A stretch of DNA of 64,000 nt from Poecilobothrus nobilitatus (GCA_947095535.1 OX352773.1:258873590-258937589); one strand, 5' to 3'. Counted from the first letter of the stretch, positions 37,931 through 51,123 are shown. Made by a program: numbers and translations. The notes: generated by a model not told the origin, from the sequence alone.

Positions 37931-39393
37931 TGATAATTATGTAAGTTTAAAGGTGAAAACTCAATCTATGCATGCTTCGCTTTGACAATGCATTTTTTGC
38001 CCCTTTTTGTGCATTTAACGCTTTTGATGTCTTTATAACGTAAGTAACGCTTTTGACAGCAATTTAAAACTTTAAACAAAGAAAAATAGTTTTTATTAAA
38101 ACAGAAAACAGATTTATATGGCAAAAAAATTAACTTTAATTAAAACTTTAACTTTAAATGGCATAAAATTTGGTTTTAATTTAAACTTTAAACTTTTTCA
38201 TAATTTTAATTTAAAAATAAAAAAAAAATAATCTTATAGCAAAAAAATAAAAAATGCAACTTCAAAACAATTTTTTTTGCTTTTTTTTTTTTTAAATTTT
38301 TCCTATTTGTTCTTTTTCAAATGTCAAAAACGTAAAAATGACAAAAAAGTTGAAAGTTAACTAACTTTGTGCATTTCATATGTTTTACGTTTTTCCATTT
38401 AGTTGGAAGCTAAATATAAATCTTAATATTCAACTTTAAAGTCAAAAGCATATACTTAACTTGTCAAAGTGTTAACACTCGAATTAGTGAAATGTAAAAC
38501 TTCTTTGTAATTGAAAAATGTTAATAAATCAAGTGTACGAAATTTTCTAAAAAAAAAAAATTTTCAATTTTTTATTCTTTTAAAATTAAAAATACAAAGA
38601 CATAATTTTCTCCATGTATATGTTTGATCATAAAAGACAGAGTGTAATTTTTCATTATATGTACTTTCTATGCAGATAAAAAAAACACGTTGCAAACATT
38701 TATAGGTATTAACATAAATAATAAGTATATATGTATGTATATGAGATAAAATTTTTCATTAAAGCTATAATTTTGATTTTATTAATGAAAAAATATGTTA
38801 TAAAATATATGTTTAATATTATTAATATCACATCAAAAAAAAAAATGTATATATATATAGAAATTATTAACTTTTTGACCTTTAAAAATAATAATTTGGA
38901 CATACCAACCTTCTTTATACATAAACACAATACATACATATTATTATAAAAAAAATGTATATATATAATTATTGATTTGTGCGAAAATAAATCTAATACC
39001 AAAAAAAAAACCGAAAATTTTATTAAAGAAAAATATTTAATTATTTTCAAAATCAGAATTTTCTATATTGTTTTTTGTTTTTATTTGGCGTAGGTTAATT
39101 TTTCATCTTTTTATTTTCAATTAAATTATTATTTTATATAGGTACAAAGTTCGAAACGTAAATAAATCTCCATAAAATAGTTATGAACATAACACGATGT
39201 CATAAATCCATCATTTAAATCTAATCCGATTTGATATACATACAAATATACACAAGAATTTTGCAATCACATAAATTCAAAAAGACAGAAATAAACTGAA
39301 AAATTAATAAAAGGATATTTATTTTGAAGGATTTGCAAGATATGTATTTATTTTTTCTGATAAATATATAATTTGATTAATTGAGGGTTAAAA
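37931..39393. other. AT-rich non-coding stretch
   Basis: Low-complexity sequence. Overlapping frames on both strands at 38709-39050 are Ile/Phe/Tyr/Lys strings and not genes. Confidence 0.55.
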
Positions 39394-39398
39394 TATTA

Positions 39399-39866
39399 AG
39401 GGTATTCACGAGTTGGTGCAAAAGTGCAAATTTTTTTTTGCACCCTAGCACATATTTGCACCAACTCGTGAACAACCCTAGCATGAATTTTTATTGAACT
39501 GTCAAATATTGTTGATGTGCTTGTTTTGTTTACATAAAAATTTAATATGCTTACCAAAAATTTCAGATATTTGTATATCTTCATATGCTTGACTTAATAA
39601 ATAATCAGATATAATTTTTTTTACACTTTTTTTAGGCATTTTTTAAATTTTTATCTTACAAAAAATATATAAACAAACTTTGCAATGGTCTTGCACAAAT
39701 ATGCAATAGAGTTTAAGGTCTTGCATAGTCTTGCAAAATTTTACACTTTTTTATACATGAAAACAACAACAAATTGTGCATTTTAACTGTCAAAAAATTG
39801 AAATATGCTACGGTGCAAAATTTTCCACTTGTGCAAAACTACTTTGCACCAACTCGTGAATACCCT
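39399..39866. mobile_element. TIR MITE (468 bp) with a third internal terminus
   Basis: The left end AGGGTATTCACGAGTTGG (continuing to GTGCAAA, 39399-39422) is the inverse of the right end at 39843-39866. TATTA flanks both sides (39394-39398, 39867-39871); an alternative reading is a 3-bp ATT. A further inverted copy of the same terminus sits at 39455-39479, making an ~80-bp foldback at the left. The interior repeats 'TTGCA' words. No transposase is present. The terminus style is compatible with PIF/Harbinger, which is inference only. Confidence 0.8.
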
Positions 39867-39871
39867 TATTA

Positions 39872-40848
39872 GCTTTTCAAGTATTAGTGCAATTTTTTTT
39901 TGTCTGGTAGTCGACCTGTTCGACTATTCCCCCCATTTTGAAAAAATTCAAACTAGTAGTAAAGAAAGTGTAAATTACAAAAGTCAAATGTCAAAATCGT
40001 TAAGATTTGTGTTTTCATTAGATTTCATCATGATTTCAGCAATAAGCAATCTATATAATGCAAATTGTAGCACTATATCGTGACATTAAACACAGAATTA
40101 ACTGAAGATATAATATGAAAATTATATTATAATGTTGAAAATCTTAAAAATAAAAGATTACGGAAAACTAATATTTTTTTTTTGTTTTGAAGCAATATTT
40201 AAGCACACCATCTATTATCTGGTACAAGATAATTCTTATTTTAATAGATTTCTGTACAATTTTTATTTTTTTTTTAATTATATTTTTGTTTATATTGAAT
40301 ATTAGACAATTTTTATATTTGGTTATTATTATATTACAATTTACATATCACAAATTTTTATTATGATCCCTGATTAGACTTAAATCGATTACAGATTGAA
40401 AGTAATCGATAAATTTTATTTAATTAAGTACTTATTTATAGTTTTGCTTAAAATGGAGTATAGATTGTAATCGGTTGGTGTCAAATCCAACAAAAGGAAA
40501 CTTAAGAACTTATTTATTTATTTTTGTTAATTTTCTTTTATTTAACCTGAAAGATAAAAAAAAAAAAAATACTAAAACAAATTTGAAGCCTATATATTGT
40601 ATATCATAATATTTATCTCAAGATAAAAAATTAAAAATATACTTATTTCAAAGATAAAATTTTTATAGTGTTTTCAATTTAATTTTCTCAACTTTCTAAG
40701 TATAAGAATAAGAATAATAGGTATATAAGAATATACCTATATATATACCTATATATATATATATATGTATATCGAAAATTCAATAAATTAAATAATATAA
40801 ACGTATATAAATTTTAATTATATATATAAAAATTTATTTTTAACTTAC
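39872..40848. other. AT-rich non-coding stretch
   Basis: No repeats or coding frames recognised. It flanks the candidate microexon on its 3' (intron) side. Confidence 0.5.
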
Positions 40849-40881
40849 CTTAAACTGAAGCAAAAAATTATGGCTTTCCGC
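40849..40881 (-). CDS. Candidate 33-nt microexon on the minus strand
   Basis: A long T tract and TTGACAG precede GCGGAAAGCC, and the exon ends TTTAAG directly before GTAAGTTA, so both splice signals are near consensus. The length is a multiple of three and two of three frames are open (frame 1 reads AESHNFLLQFK). It lies in very AT-poor-complexity, intron-like sequence with no other gene nearby, so its host would be a long-intron gene extending beyond what I can trace. It could be a chance pairing of splice sites. Confidence 0.35.
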
Positions 40882-41919
40882 CTGTCAAAAAAAAAAGAAA
40901 TTGCAATAATTTTTTTCTTTTTAAGTTTTTCTTTTTTTGTTTTTGTGTTATCCTGTGTTTGTTGATTTAAATTTAATTAATATAATAAATTTTCGTATTA
41001 TTTGTATATTTTATTTTTTTTTGTTTTTATTTATTTATATTTTATTTACATTTTTTTTTTGAATAAATAAAATTTTATCTAAAATAATTTTTAGATACAC
41101 TTTTATTTACACTTTTTGTATTAAAGTACAAATTTTATTTTTTTTAATTATTAATTTTTCTAATGTTTTAATAAAAAAAATTTTTTTTTTTTTCTTTCTG
41201 ATTAATTTAAATTTTAATATATGTAAAAGTATATTAAATTATAATTAAATAAAAAAAAAAAAAATTTTTAAATTATAAAAATAAAAGTTATTTTTATTTT
41301 TTGTTATTTGTTTTTTTTTTTTTTTTTAAATTACTACTTAATATCAGATTATCACACTTTTTTAATTAAAATTTTTAATTTTATTAAAGTTATTTTAAAA
41401 ACAATATATATATATATATATGGTAAACTTTTATTTAAAAGTAATAAAAATTTAATTATTTTAATAATTCTTAGATTTTTTAAATAGTTTTCTTCTATTT
41501 TCTTTTTTTTGTTTTAGTTTTTTTTTTTTTTTTTTGCACTAACTTTGAGATATTTTATCTTTTTGATAAATAAAATTTTATTCTATTCCTTATAAATATT
41601 ATTACTTAAAAAAAAATATCTATAATATCCAATTTTTTATCACATATATTGTATAATTTGATATGTATATGATAATATGTATGATGATATGTTTTACATT
41701 TCTTTTGTTTTTCTCTCTTTTGTAAAAGTTTTTATCTAAATTTTATAGTTTATATATTAAAATAATATTTTTAAGATATCGTATTTTTTAACTTTATATA
41801 TATATATATATTTTTTCTTGTATTATATGATTCTTTACGAATACATTCCAAAAAGGAATAAAAATCAGTTTTTATATTAGATATGTTGATTTATATACTT
41901 TTGTTAGACATGTCCTGTT

Positions 41920-43210
41920 ATAAAATATGAAATGAAATGAAACAAGGTAGAATGTAAACCAACGGTTTTTAAAAGCGCACATTTCCAAAACTCAATACAA
42001 ACTGTTTAGAAGTGTGACTTACACAAAAATTTGAAAATTTCATGTAATAAGAAAAAATGTGAAAATAGGACATTTTTGAAATTTTGAGGAGCTATAAGTC
42101 CGGAATCCTATATAACTAAGAAAAGCCGTTAACACACGTAAAAATATATTATTGAAGCTTTAATTTTTATGTCTTCCCGAAGAAAAATTTGTACAGGTGC
42201 CTAAGTTACAGGTGTCTAAAAATAGCAAATTTTCAATTTTTGAGGCGTAATAACTCTTAAACACGGGGTGTTACCAAAAAATTTTTTGAAGAAACTTATA
42301 CTAATTCTAAAAGTTCTTTCTTGTCTCAAAATTTCAGGTTCCTATCTAAAGGGGTGCCGGAGTTATGAAAAAAGAAATTTCATGCAAAATGTGGTTTTCA
42401 CATAACGGTAAATTTAAATAGTAAATTACAAAATATCACATAATTTTGATATTGTTTTATATAGATAATAAAATTTTCGATCTTCTGGCGGTTTTAGATT
42501 GCAAAACTATTACGCAGAGCCCGAGATATATACATCTGAAAATGGGGCTTTTTCGCAATTTTGAAGAGCGGCAACTTTGGAACCCTTTACAATTAAAATA
42601 AACCTTTAACACACGTAAAAATATATTATTGTAGCTTTAATTTTTATATCTTGCAGAAGTAAAATGTGTACAGGTTCCTAAGTTACAGGTGTTTAAAAAT
42701 AGCAAATTTTCAATTTTTAAGCCCTAATAGCTCATAAACAGGGGGTGGTCCGAAAAAATTTTCTGAGCAAACTTATACTAATTGTAAAAGTTCTTTCTTG
42801 TTTCAAAATTTCAAGCTTCTATCTAGAAGCGTGCCGGAGTTATGAAAGTAGAAAAATCATGCAAAATTTGGTTTTCACATAACGGTAAATTTAAATACTA
42901 AATTTAAAAAAATTGTATAATTTTGATATTAATTTACAAAGATAAAAGAAATATCTGTCGAATGACGTTTTCAGATTGAAAAAATCTTAAGCAGAACATA
43001 AGATATATGCATTTAAAAATAGGGCTTTTTCAAAGTTTGAGGGGCTGTAGCTCCGTAATGGGGGGGGCTACATGAAAAAGTTGTTCCACAAAATTATTTT
43101 TTTTATGAGACCTACCTATGGTTAAAATTGTTTTTCTCTATCTTTAACGGTGTAGAAGTTTTGTAAACAGACGGACGGACGGACGGACGGACAGAGTGAA
43201 ACTAATAAGC
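41920..43210 (+). repeat. Divergent modular repeat with ~477-bp tandem modules
   Basis: Two successive modules start with AACACACGTAAAAATATATT at 42131 and at 42608, a 477-nt period. Each contains AAGTTACAGGTGT and CACATAACGGTAAATTTAAA. A third, partial module leads to a terminal CAGAC(GGAC)5 tract near 43170-43195. The motifs are shared with copies A-C, so this is the same superfamily in an expanded, more diverged form. The 41920-41990 head resembles 8790-8850 and 9040-9080. Confidence 0.75.
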
Positions 43211-43240
43211 ACATTTTTTCAAAATTTTTTTGGAAATGTG

Positions 43241-44429
43241 CTAAAAAGAAAAATTTATTCGAAAAACATAAAACAAAAATTTTTTTAGATTCATATTGTT
43301 TTTCTTAAATCTGGTAGGTACATATAACAAAAGTTATATACTACTCGTATCATAATAATAATTATATCAATTTTGTAGAAAATATTTTATATATTTTACA
43401 AAATTTTAGATGGAAGCTAAGATTTCTTAGAAATTTATTTGGACTATCTTAGCATTAACGGTTGACAATTATAAAAATTTAAAACTAAAAAATTCAAAGA
43501 ATCCATTCAAAAATTTTAAGAACAAAGCTCTATGGTACATAAAAAATTGGAACATTCATACAAATCTAGAAATATATACTATATATGGTTAAAGATATAT
43601 TGGAAAAATTTACAAGTACCTATATAATATAATTAGACTAATAAATCCATTAAAAAAAAACTCCCTGCTAGAACCTTATTAGAGTTATCAACAATGTACT
43701 AAAAAAAGAAAATCCTAACCGTACAATTATGTGTATCTAACCAATAGAAAATGCATTTTGGTAATTAAAGCATTTAATTTATAAAATATTCTAAATTACT
43801 ATAAAACTACATAGAAGCATTCAACAAAACAATAATGTAAAATGTAAAAACAAAAACAGAAACTTAGATAAAAAATATTTACAAATATAATATTTAAATA
43901 TCAAAGTATTATAATATCTTTTAAATAAAAGTAATACACAATAATATATTCTTGGCAAATTCAGGATAATTTCAAAAAAAAAAACATAAATTAACGGAAA
44001 CAATACTATAGGATAATTTGTATTTTATTGAATTTACTTTGGAACAAAACGGTCCTTCATTTTTCTCTTTAAATTTTAAAGTCTAAAAACAATAATTTAT
44101 TTTAAATTTCTTCAAAAAAAAAAAAAAAAAATTCGGCCCTAAAATTCTATTATACGGCAAAAGTTCTATTTATACTATACGGTATTTATTTTAATATGTA
44201 TTTCATATTTCATTCCAAAAGAAACTTTAAAACCCAGTTGAAAACTGTTTTAGACACATAACTTACTTTTTTTTTTTTCTTAAAAAATATTATCAAAAAT
44301 AGAGCAGAAATTTTATATAACTATAGGTTGAGATTGATTAGGCTGACCAGGTATTGAAATAGTTTGAAAATGATTTTAATTCGTCACATATAAGAGTTAT
44401 AATAAATAAAAAGTAAAAAGAAAATACCG
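43241..44429. other. AT-rich non-coding stretch
   Basis: I see no gene, repeat or splice-site pair here. Confidence 0.55.
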
Positions 44430-44575
44430 AGGAAATGTGGGTTCGAATCCCACACACGTCCTAAGAATAATATAATTCCTCCTTACGATATTTACAGCCA
44501 CGCCTGAAAAACAAAGATTGTGCAGTTTCTATGTTACATTTATGTGGCAGGGGAATAAACTAAAAAAAAGTAAAA
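44430..44575 (+). mobile_element. 5'-truncated SINE, second subfamily
   Basis: A perfect B box GGTTCGAATCC lies at 44440-44450 and is followed by a CTAAG..CTTACGAT core and CAGCCACGCCTGAAAA, as in the 46.1-kb copy. It ends in an A-rich tail. No convincing A box precedes it, so the head is truncated or rearranged. Confidence 0.65.
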
Positions 44576-46124
44576 TATACCATATACTGACATAATATGA
44601 CATCAGGCAAAGTATGATTTACTTTATCGTTTAAGACAAAATAAAAATAAGAAGTATTGGCAAGGCGTTAGAAAATAGTGGGGATGAATAATCTAGCAAA
44701 ATTTTCGGAAGAATTTATCTCTCAACCAGAAATATATTTTCTTACGAACAAAATTCTTGCTAATTTTTTTATATAGATAAAAGTTGAACTAACGCATCAG
44801 TAATCACTACAACATTCTATATCCGTAGTATACCTTTAAACGTAGAAGAAATTAGTAAGAAATATACTTGCAACATGTACTTGACTTGAACCGGATTACG
44901 GGTTTAATAAGCCACATTGAATTTCCAAACGTTATGTTATTTATATGTTACTAACGGTAATATGAAATCAAAATTAAATTTGTTCATTTTTGATATAATT
45001 AGTTTCATAATACCTTTATTTAAAAAAAGAAAAACTAAATGAATCCTTTTTTGATTTTGTTTGTACATAAAAAGTAAACAAAAAAAATAAAGTTTTAAAA
45101 TGTTCCATAAAAAAAAAGCTCTTCATCCTTTAAAGAATAATTAAATTTTTTTTATTTATTATACAAAATAAATTTATATAGCTTATACCTATTAGAAACG
45201 TTTATTCCATGACACCCATGCAAAATAAATCATATATTGTAGAATACCACATACTATAAAAAATGCATTAAGAATATAAAGATTATGTTGTATTCTCCGA
45301 AATTTTTTTTTGAAAACTTAGTATAATAAACTAAAGAGAAACTAACAAGTAACTAACTGAATAATAAAGATTGGTTTTAATCTATTAATTTATTTGTTTT
45401 TGTATTAAAATAGACATCAACATTGATTTTAAAGCTAACATATCTAACAATTCTATTAAATTACATTTAAAAATTAACTTTTTTATAAATTGATTATAAT
45501 CATATTATCCTTCTTTTGTTTTTAATCTTGAGTATTTTTTGTAATTCTTGGCTTACCAAAGATTTTATATCCTTTATATATAAAATTTAAGTAAGAGTAG
45601 CAAATGTATAATTGAATTAAGCATATTTGATAAATATTTAAATAAAAGATTTGAGTATTTGACTTTTATGGTGGCTTTTAAGTAATCAAAAGGAACATTT
45701 TCCACTTAAGCACATTCATTGTTTAAATGTAGAGGGTATATAATATTATATATGTATACATATACAATAAGGATATAAAAAAAATGTTAATCTCAATTAT
45801 TTAATCATTTGAAAATTATAATTAAAAAGCCATCAATATGTCAAAAATAATTAAAAAAAATAAAATATGATAAAAATAAAAATTTCATATAATAAAATAA
45901 ATTATTTAAAAAAAAATAGATATCGGAATTTTATTACAATCTGATATTTTGCATATTGTATTCAATAAATATTATTATTATTAATTTTTAATATAACAAT
46001 TAACAATTAATTTTAAATAATTATTTTTCTTTTTATAATAGAAGAATTTCGATAACATAAACAAGAACTGAATATTTTTAAAACTAAGTGTAATTTACAG
46101 AAAATAATTACTTTTGGAGTATGG
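44576..46124. other. AT-rich non-coding stretch
   Basis: Between two SINEs. Nothing recognised. Confidence 0.55.
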
Positions 46125-46290
46125 ATGGCCTAGTAACTAGTGGGTAAAAGCGTATAAAATACTGATACGAATCCCACACACGTCGTAAGAGTTATTCTCC
46201 CTTACGACATTTATATAGCCACGCCTGAAAAGGAAAGGTCGTGAAATTTCCTGTTCGCATTTATTTATGAAATGTACTAAAAAAAAAAAA
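46125..46290 (+). mobile_element. tRNA-derived SINE, second subfamily
   Basis: The A-box-like TGGCCTAGTAACTAGTGGG and the degenerate B box GATACGAATCC (46165-46174 region) are followed by a core hairpin, GTCGTAAG (46182-46189) pairing with CTTACGAC (46201-46208). Then comes ATAGCCACGCCTGAAAA, shared with the copy at 44.4 kb, and an A-rich end. It lies only about 240 bp upstream of the other SINE. Confidence 0.7.
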
Positions 46291-46544
46291 ATAATACTGT
46301 GTTTTGGTTGGCTCTGCACACAAGTGGTGACCCTATTTACTAAAAAATCAAATAGTTTTTTGATAAATTTTTAATTTTATTTTTCGAGTTGATGTAGCCT
46401 AAAATTTAAATTTTTCTAAAATTTTTGATTAAAATTGTCGTTCCTAAAAATGTCACCATATTTTATATAAGCAGATAACCGCCTAAATATATGCTAATTC
46501 AAAAAAAAATAATGAAATATAGATTTAAAAAGAATTTGAAAAGA

Positions 46545-46808
46545 GGGCTTCGGTAGCCTAGTGGGTAGGCGTGTGGCGTATTAACCGAAGGAGTGTGGAC
46601 AGGTCTTAAGTGTTTTTTTTTTCTTTACATACTTCCCTTACGATCAAATATAATGTAAATATTATAGTATATAATATAAACAAAATAAATAATATTAGTA
46701 TATAATTTAATAATAGTATAAAAACCTATAATGGCCTTGGTAGCCGATGGTTCAATAATATTGCATTACATTTATGTATGTAATATTAATATAAATAAAA
46801 AAATAAAT
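46545..46808 (+). mobile_element. tRNA-derived SINE with B-box deletion
   Basis: This is the same family as 459-734, with identical order of landmarks to the (TAAA)n-like tail. Target duplication AGAATTTGAAAAGA flanks it exactly at 46531-46544 and 46809-46822. Relative to the first copy, 16 nt that include the whole B box are missing between GAAGGAGTGTGG and the GTCTTAAG core, while the A box is intact. It is presumably transcriptionally dead. Confidence 0.88.
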
Positions 46809-46822
46809 AGAATTTGAAAAGA

Positions 46823-49800
46823 ATCAGAGGCTCTTGAGTGATGCAAACGTACAGCGATATGAGGTGTGTTAAATTTCACTTCTTTAAACACTCTGTTATC
46901 TCAAAAATAGCTATTCACATAAATATAAAAAGAAAATACTGAGGGGGAAACAAACAAATGAACAGAAAAACAAAAATAAGTGATAGTAAAATAAAATTAT
47001 GGTATGGAGAAAAAAAAACAAAACATAATTAAATTAAATTAAAACTTGCTAATATAATCTGGGAAACTCCATATATTCTCTATAAAATATCATCAAAGTG
47101 CTTTTTTAATTTTTTTCAAATGATGCAACAAGCAACCAACAAAAATATGAGATAGTTAAAATGAGAGATACCTATTAGATTTTACTTATTTTTTGTATTT
47201 TAAAAATTTGACCAAAACAACCGAGTAATATATTTTATTTAATCAAAAGATAGCAATAGCTTTTAATAACGTTAGGTTTTTAATTCTGTTCAACTGTTAA
47301 AAATTCCAAAAGAATATTATTAAAAACATTTTGATAAACTTTGAGAAAACTCAACCTTTTATTTTTTTTTTTTACAAAAATTATATATAAAGTAAAAAAT
47401 AATCAGAAAACCTAAGATCCCTTTCATATAATTTTACTTTTTAAATCCGCTTCCCCCATTTCGCTATAATAATCAACAATAAATTGTTTGTACGCATATT
47501 ATTTTATGACATAAGTTAGAGTTTTATATTCTATGATAACAGTATAATAAAGTCGCTATGTTCGTGACATCATACCTATATAAACCATAAATATAAACTA
47601 TAAACCCATACGGGGTTATGTCTTTAATTTTATTTTCTATTAATCTGTAATTATCAGAAAATTGTTTTTGAATAAGAACAAAATGCGTTATTGATTTTTA
47701 ATAAACTTTTCCATAAAAATATATTCTATATTGTAATAGTCGGACACAAATTTTGTTTTTTTACCACAAATTTGTCAGTAAAAATCAAACAAAAAATCAA
47801 AAAAATAAATATCTATTAATAAATTAAATATAACTTTAACAATAGGCAATCGTTGTTCGAACTGTTTGTAGGCTCAAATTATATCTATACATATTTTATC
47901 GCAACTCTACTGCATTTCAATTATATATAAAACTAAGATACTTTTATATATGTATACAAAGATATATATATGTATATATACTTAAAAGAAAAAATAACCT
48001 AAAATATAAAATAAAAACTTTACCTAGTTTTAAACACTCGATACTCAAAATGAACAAACAATAAAAAAACAGAAAAAAAAACAAAAATCAAATATAAAAT
48101 TTCCCCACATAAATCACATGCACAATTCGCATTATAATTTTTTTCAATTTTCTATTTTCGTCCTTTTTTTCTCCTAAAAAAAAAAATATACAACCAAAAT
48201 AAGAAAGTAAAGAAAAAAAAAACACATTGACATTAATTTTTTTTTTTTTTTTTTTGTTTTATTTAATTTTGCAAAAACACGATATTTTTATCGTGAATTT
48301 TCATAAAGAAAAAGCAAATTTTCAAAAGAAATCAAATATTAAAAATAAAAGCAAAAAATTAAACACAAAGTTTTAAAATATTGTTTAATTAAATAAAAAA
48401 TATTATTTTTAATATTTTTTTTTTTTTTCAACTTTAATTTTAATCTGTCTTCTTTTTCAAATTTTTATTTTTGTAATTAATGTTTAAAAATGCATAAAAC
48501 AACAAAGAAACGAAAAGTATTTAACTTTATATTTATAAATAATAATTTATATACATATACCTATGTATATAAATATAAATAACGGTAAAAAAAATTAATG
48601 TAAGATGTTGTTTTTTTTTCCCAAAGAATATTTATATATATATATAAATGTTACAAATACAATAAAATTAAATATATACGAGTGAATGTATAAATTTAAT
48701 ACAATTATAAAAAATACATACACAAATATATAAATTGTATATACTCGATAATAAAAACGGAAACCGACGTAGAAAACGCACACTATCGGAAAACCAAAAT
48801 AAAAAAAAAAAAAACACAGTTCTATTTATAAGTTTTTTTTTTTCGATATATTCTTAAATATGGTATAGTATAAAACTAATTATTTTTGATATGTATTTTA
48901 ACTATATTAATACGAGTGTGTGTGTGCGCGTTTTATATGCGCATAATCCACTCACACAAACAACCGAAAATCGTTTATTTTCGTCTCTTTTATAATATTT
49001 TTTTTTTTTTAATTATTTATTTGTTTCTCAATATTTATTTTGTTTTCTGTACAATATTTTTTGTAAAAATATGATTTTTAATTTTAAATTATATATACGT
49101 ATGTTTTTTTTTTTTTTTAATATTTCAGTATTTAAAATATTCTTATTAATTTTATTTTAAATTTTTTTTCTTTATTTTAATATTATTTTCTATTTATAGA
49201 AATAATTACAGATTTGTTGTTAATTTTTTTTTTTATTATTATTATTGCATATAAGTGTTATACTTTACTTTTTTATTTTTTTTTTTTGTTATACTTTTAT
49301 TTTACTACACAACTACATTCAAATAAAATAAACTCACTCGTATTATAATACATATGTGTTTACAGGTATTATTATTTATATATTATGTTTTTATTTATAT
49401 TATTAAAAATGGTACAGGGTGTCTTTAAATATTAGGTTAATAATGTTAATAATGATATTATTTGATAATTTTGAATATGAATGATATGTATTTATTTCAC
49501 CTATAATTTACTTATATTAAAAAATAATATTATAAATTTGTATATTATAATATACTATGGTATATATATATATATATATTTTGTTTGTTTGTTTTTAAAA
49601 CTTAAGGTAATTTCAATGATATGTATTAATTTAAGTATTTTATTTTTAGATTTGTCTTACATTCTATTTTTTTTGTTTTTTTTTTTTTGGTTATAAATTG
49701 ATATGTTTTTTTGATATTTTAAATATATATATACTTATATTAATTTTTGTATATGGTGTTTTTTTTTTTTTGTCTTTTAATATAATATGTATTACTATAT

Positions 49801-51048
49801 TATTATTAATTTATTATATATACATACATATTTATATTAGGTATTTTATTTTACATTATATAAATTTTATTATTGTTTTTATATACTTTTCATTATGTAT
49901 GTATGTATATAAATGGAATATATATAAATATTGATATGTATTTATGTATGTATATAATTCTTTTATTTCTTAAATTCTAATGATATGTATTTAATATTAA
50001 TAAATAAGTGTTCTATTTTTTTTTTTTTTTTTTATATTACATGAAAATATACATGTATGTATATATTATGTTTTTTCAATAAATATGTAAAATAAGAAGA
50101 AATAAAAAATAAATTCCACTCTTTTTTTAAATTGACATAATTATATTTATTGTTTTATTATATTAATAAATAAATAAAATGCATTTGATAATTATTTATA
50201 GATAATAATTATACTATTCGAATTTTAATATACTTGTAAAATTAATAGTTTTTAATATTTAATATAATTTTCACTTATACAAAAGAAATAAATTTTTTCT
50301 AAATGTTTTTTTTTTTTGTTTTTTTTTTTGTATACATATATATTTTTATTTATATATTAGTAAAAAAAGAAAATAATATTGTAAAGGAAAATTAAATTGT
50401 TAAATTGATAATATTATAAAATGTATGCTAAGAAATTTAAAGAGAATTTCTTAGAAAAAAATAAAGTAAATTTTAAGAAACACTATATTAGTTTTTTTTT
50501 TTTTTTTCAACTTTTCACACTAAAAAACTGAGATTATTTTCTATTTAAATACATAGGTACAAAAAAAAAAAAAAACAAAGTCATATTTAGAAAAAAAAAA
50601 AAATCGAATTAAAATTTATTTAATTAATTCGAAAAACAATATATTATATATAACCAAAGATCATAAGATTCTTTTTTTTTTTTTTTCTTATAAAACGCGT
50701 AAAATTAAAATTTTCTATTTATATTTATTTTTACGCTCATTTATTTTGTTTCTTTATAAAATAAATAAAAAAAAAAACTTTTTTTTTGCAGGCGGAAAAT
50801 ATATCTATATTTTTTTTTAAATTTTAAGTAATTTTATTTTCTTTTTTATCCTTTTTTTTGTTTTTTGTCTTAATTTACGGAATTTGAAAAGTTTTATTTT
50901 CGTCTATCCCCACTCAGATACTGATATATTAAGATGAGGAAAAATCCATATATACTTAAATAAATTTTTCTACAGTTTGCAGTGATAATATGAGGGAAAA
51001 TTTTTGTAATGATTAAAAAAAAAAAAATCCTTTAAATAAAATGTCAAA
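46823..51048. other. Long low-complexity AT block
   Basis: 48000-50900 is one of the most extreme parts of the window, with homopolymers of 8-18 bases, (TA)n and TATG words. At 50792 a T tract plus GCAG precedes GCGGAAAATAT, superficially like the minus-strand microexon at 40.85 kb. No coding frame is credible. Confidence 0.5.
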
Positions 51049-51123
51049 ATATATAAGAGTAGGAAAAAAAAAATAGTAACAGATTTTATCTTTCGTTCAA
51101 CATTAATAATCATTCAGACAGAA

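Noticed and set aside
38709..39050. Overlapping frames on both strands (113 and 72 codons)
   Set aside because: Both are made of Ile/Phe/Lys/Tyr encoded by A/T words. Simultaneous openness on both strands reflects composition.
39805..40083. 92-codon plus-strand frame
   Set aside because: It starts inside the right terminus of the MITE at 39399-39866 and runs into anonymous AT-rich DNA.
44440..44450. Possible intact tRNA gene (perfect B box)
   Set aside because: No A box, acceptor stem or anticodon arm can be built upstream, and downstream sequence matches the SINE core.
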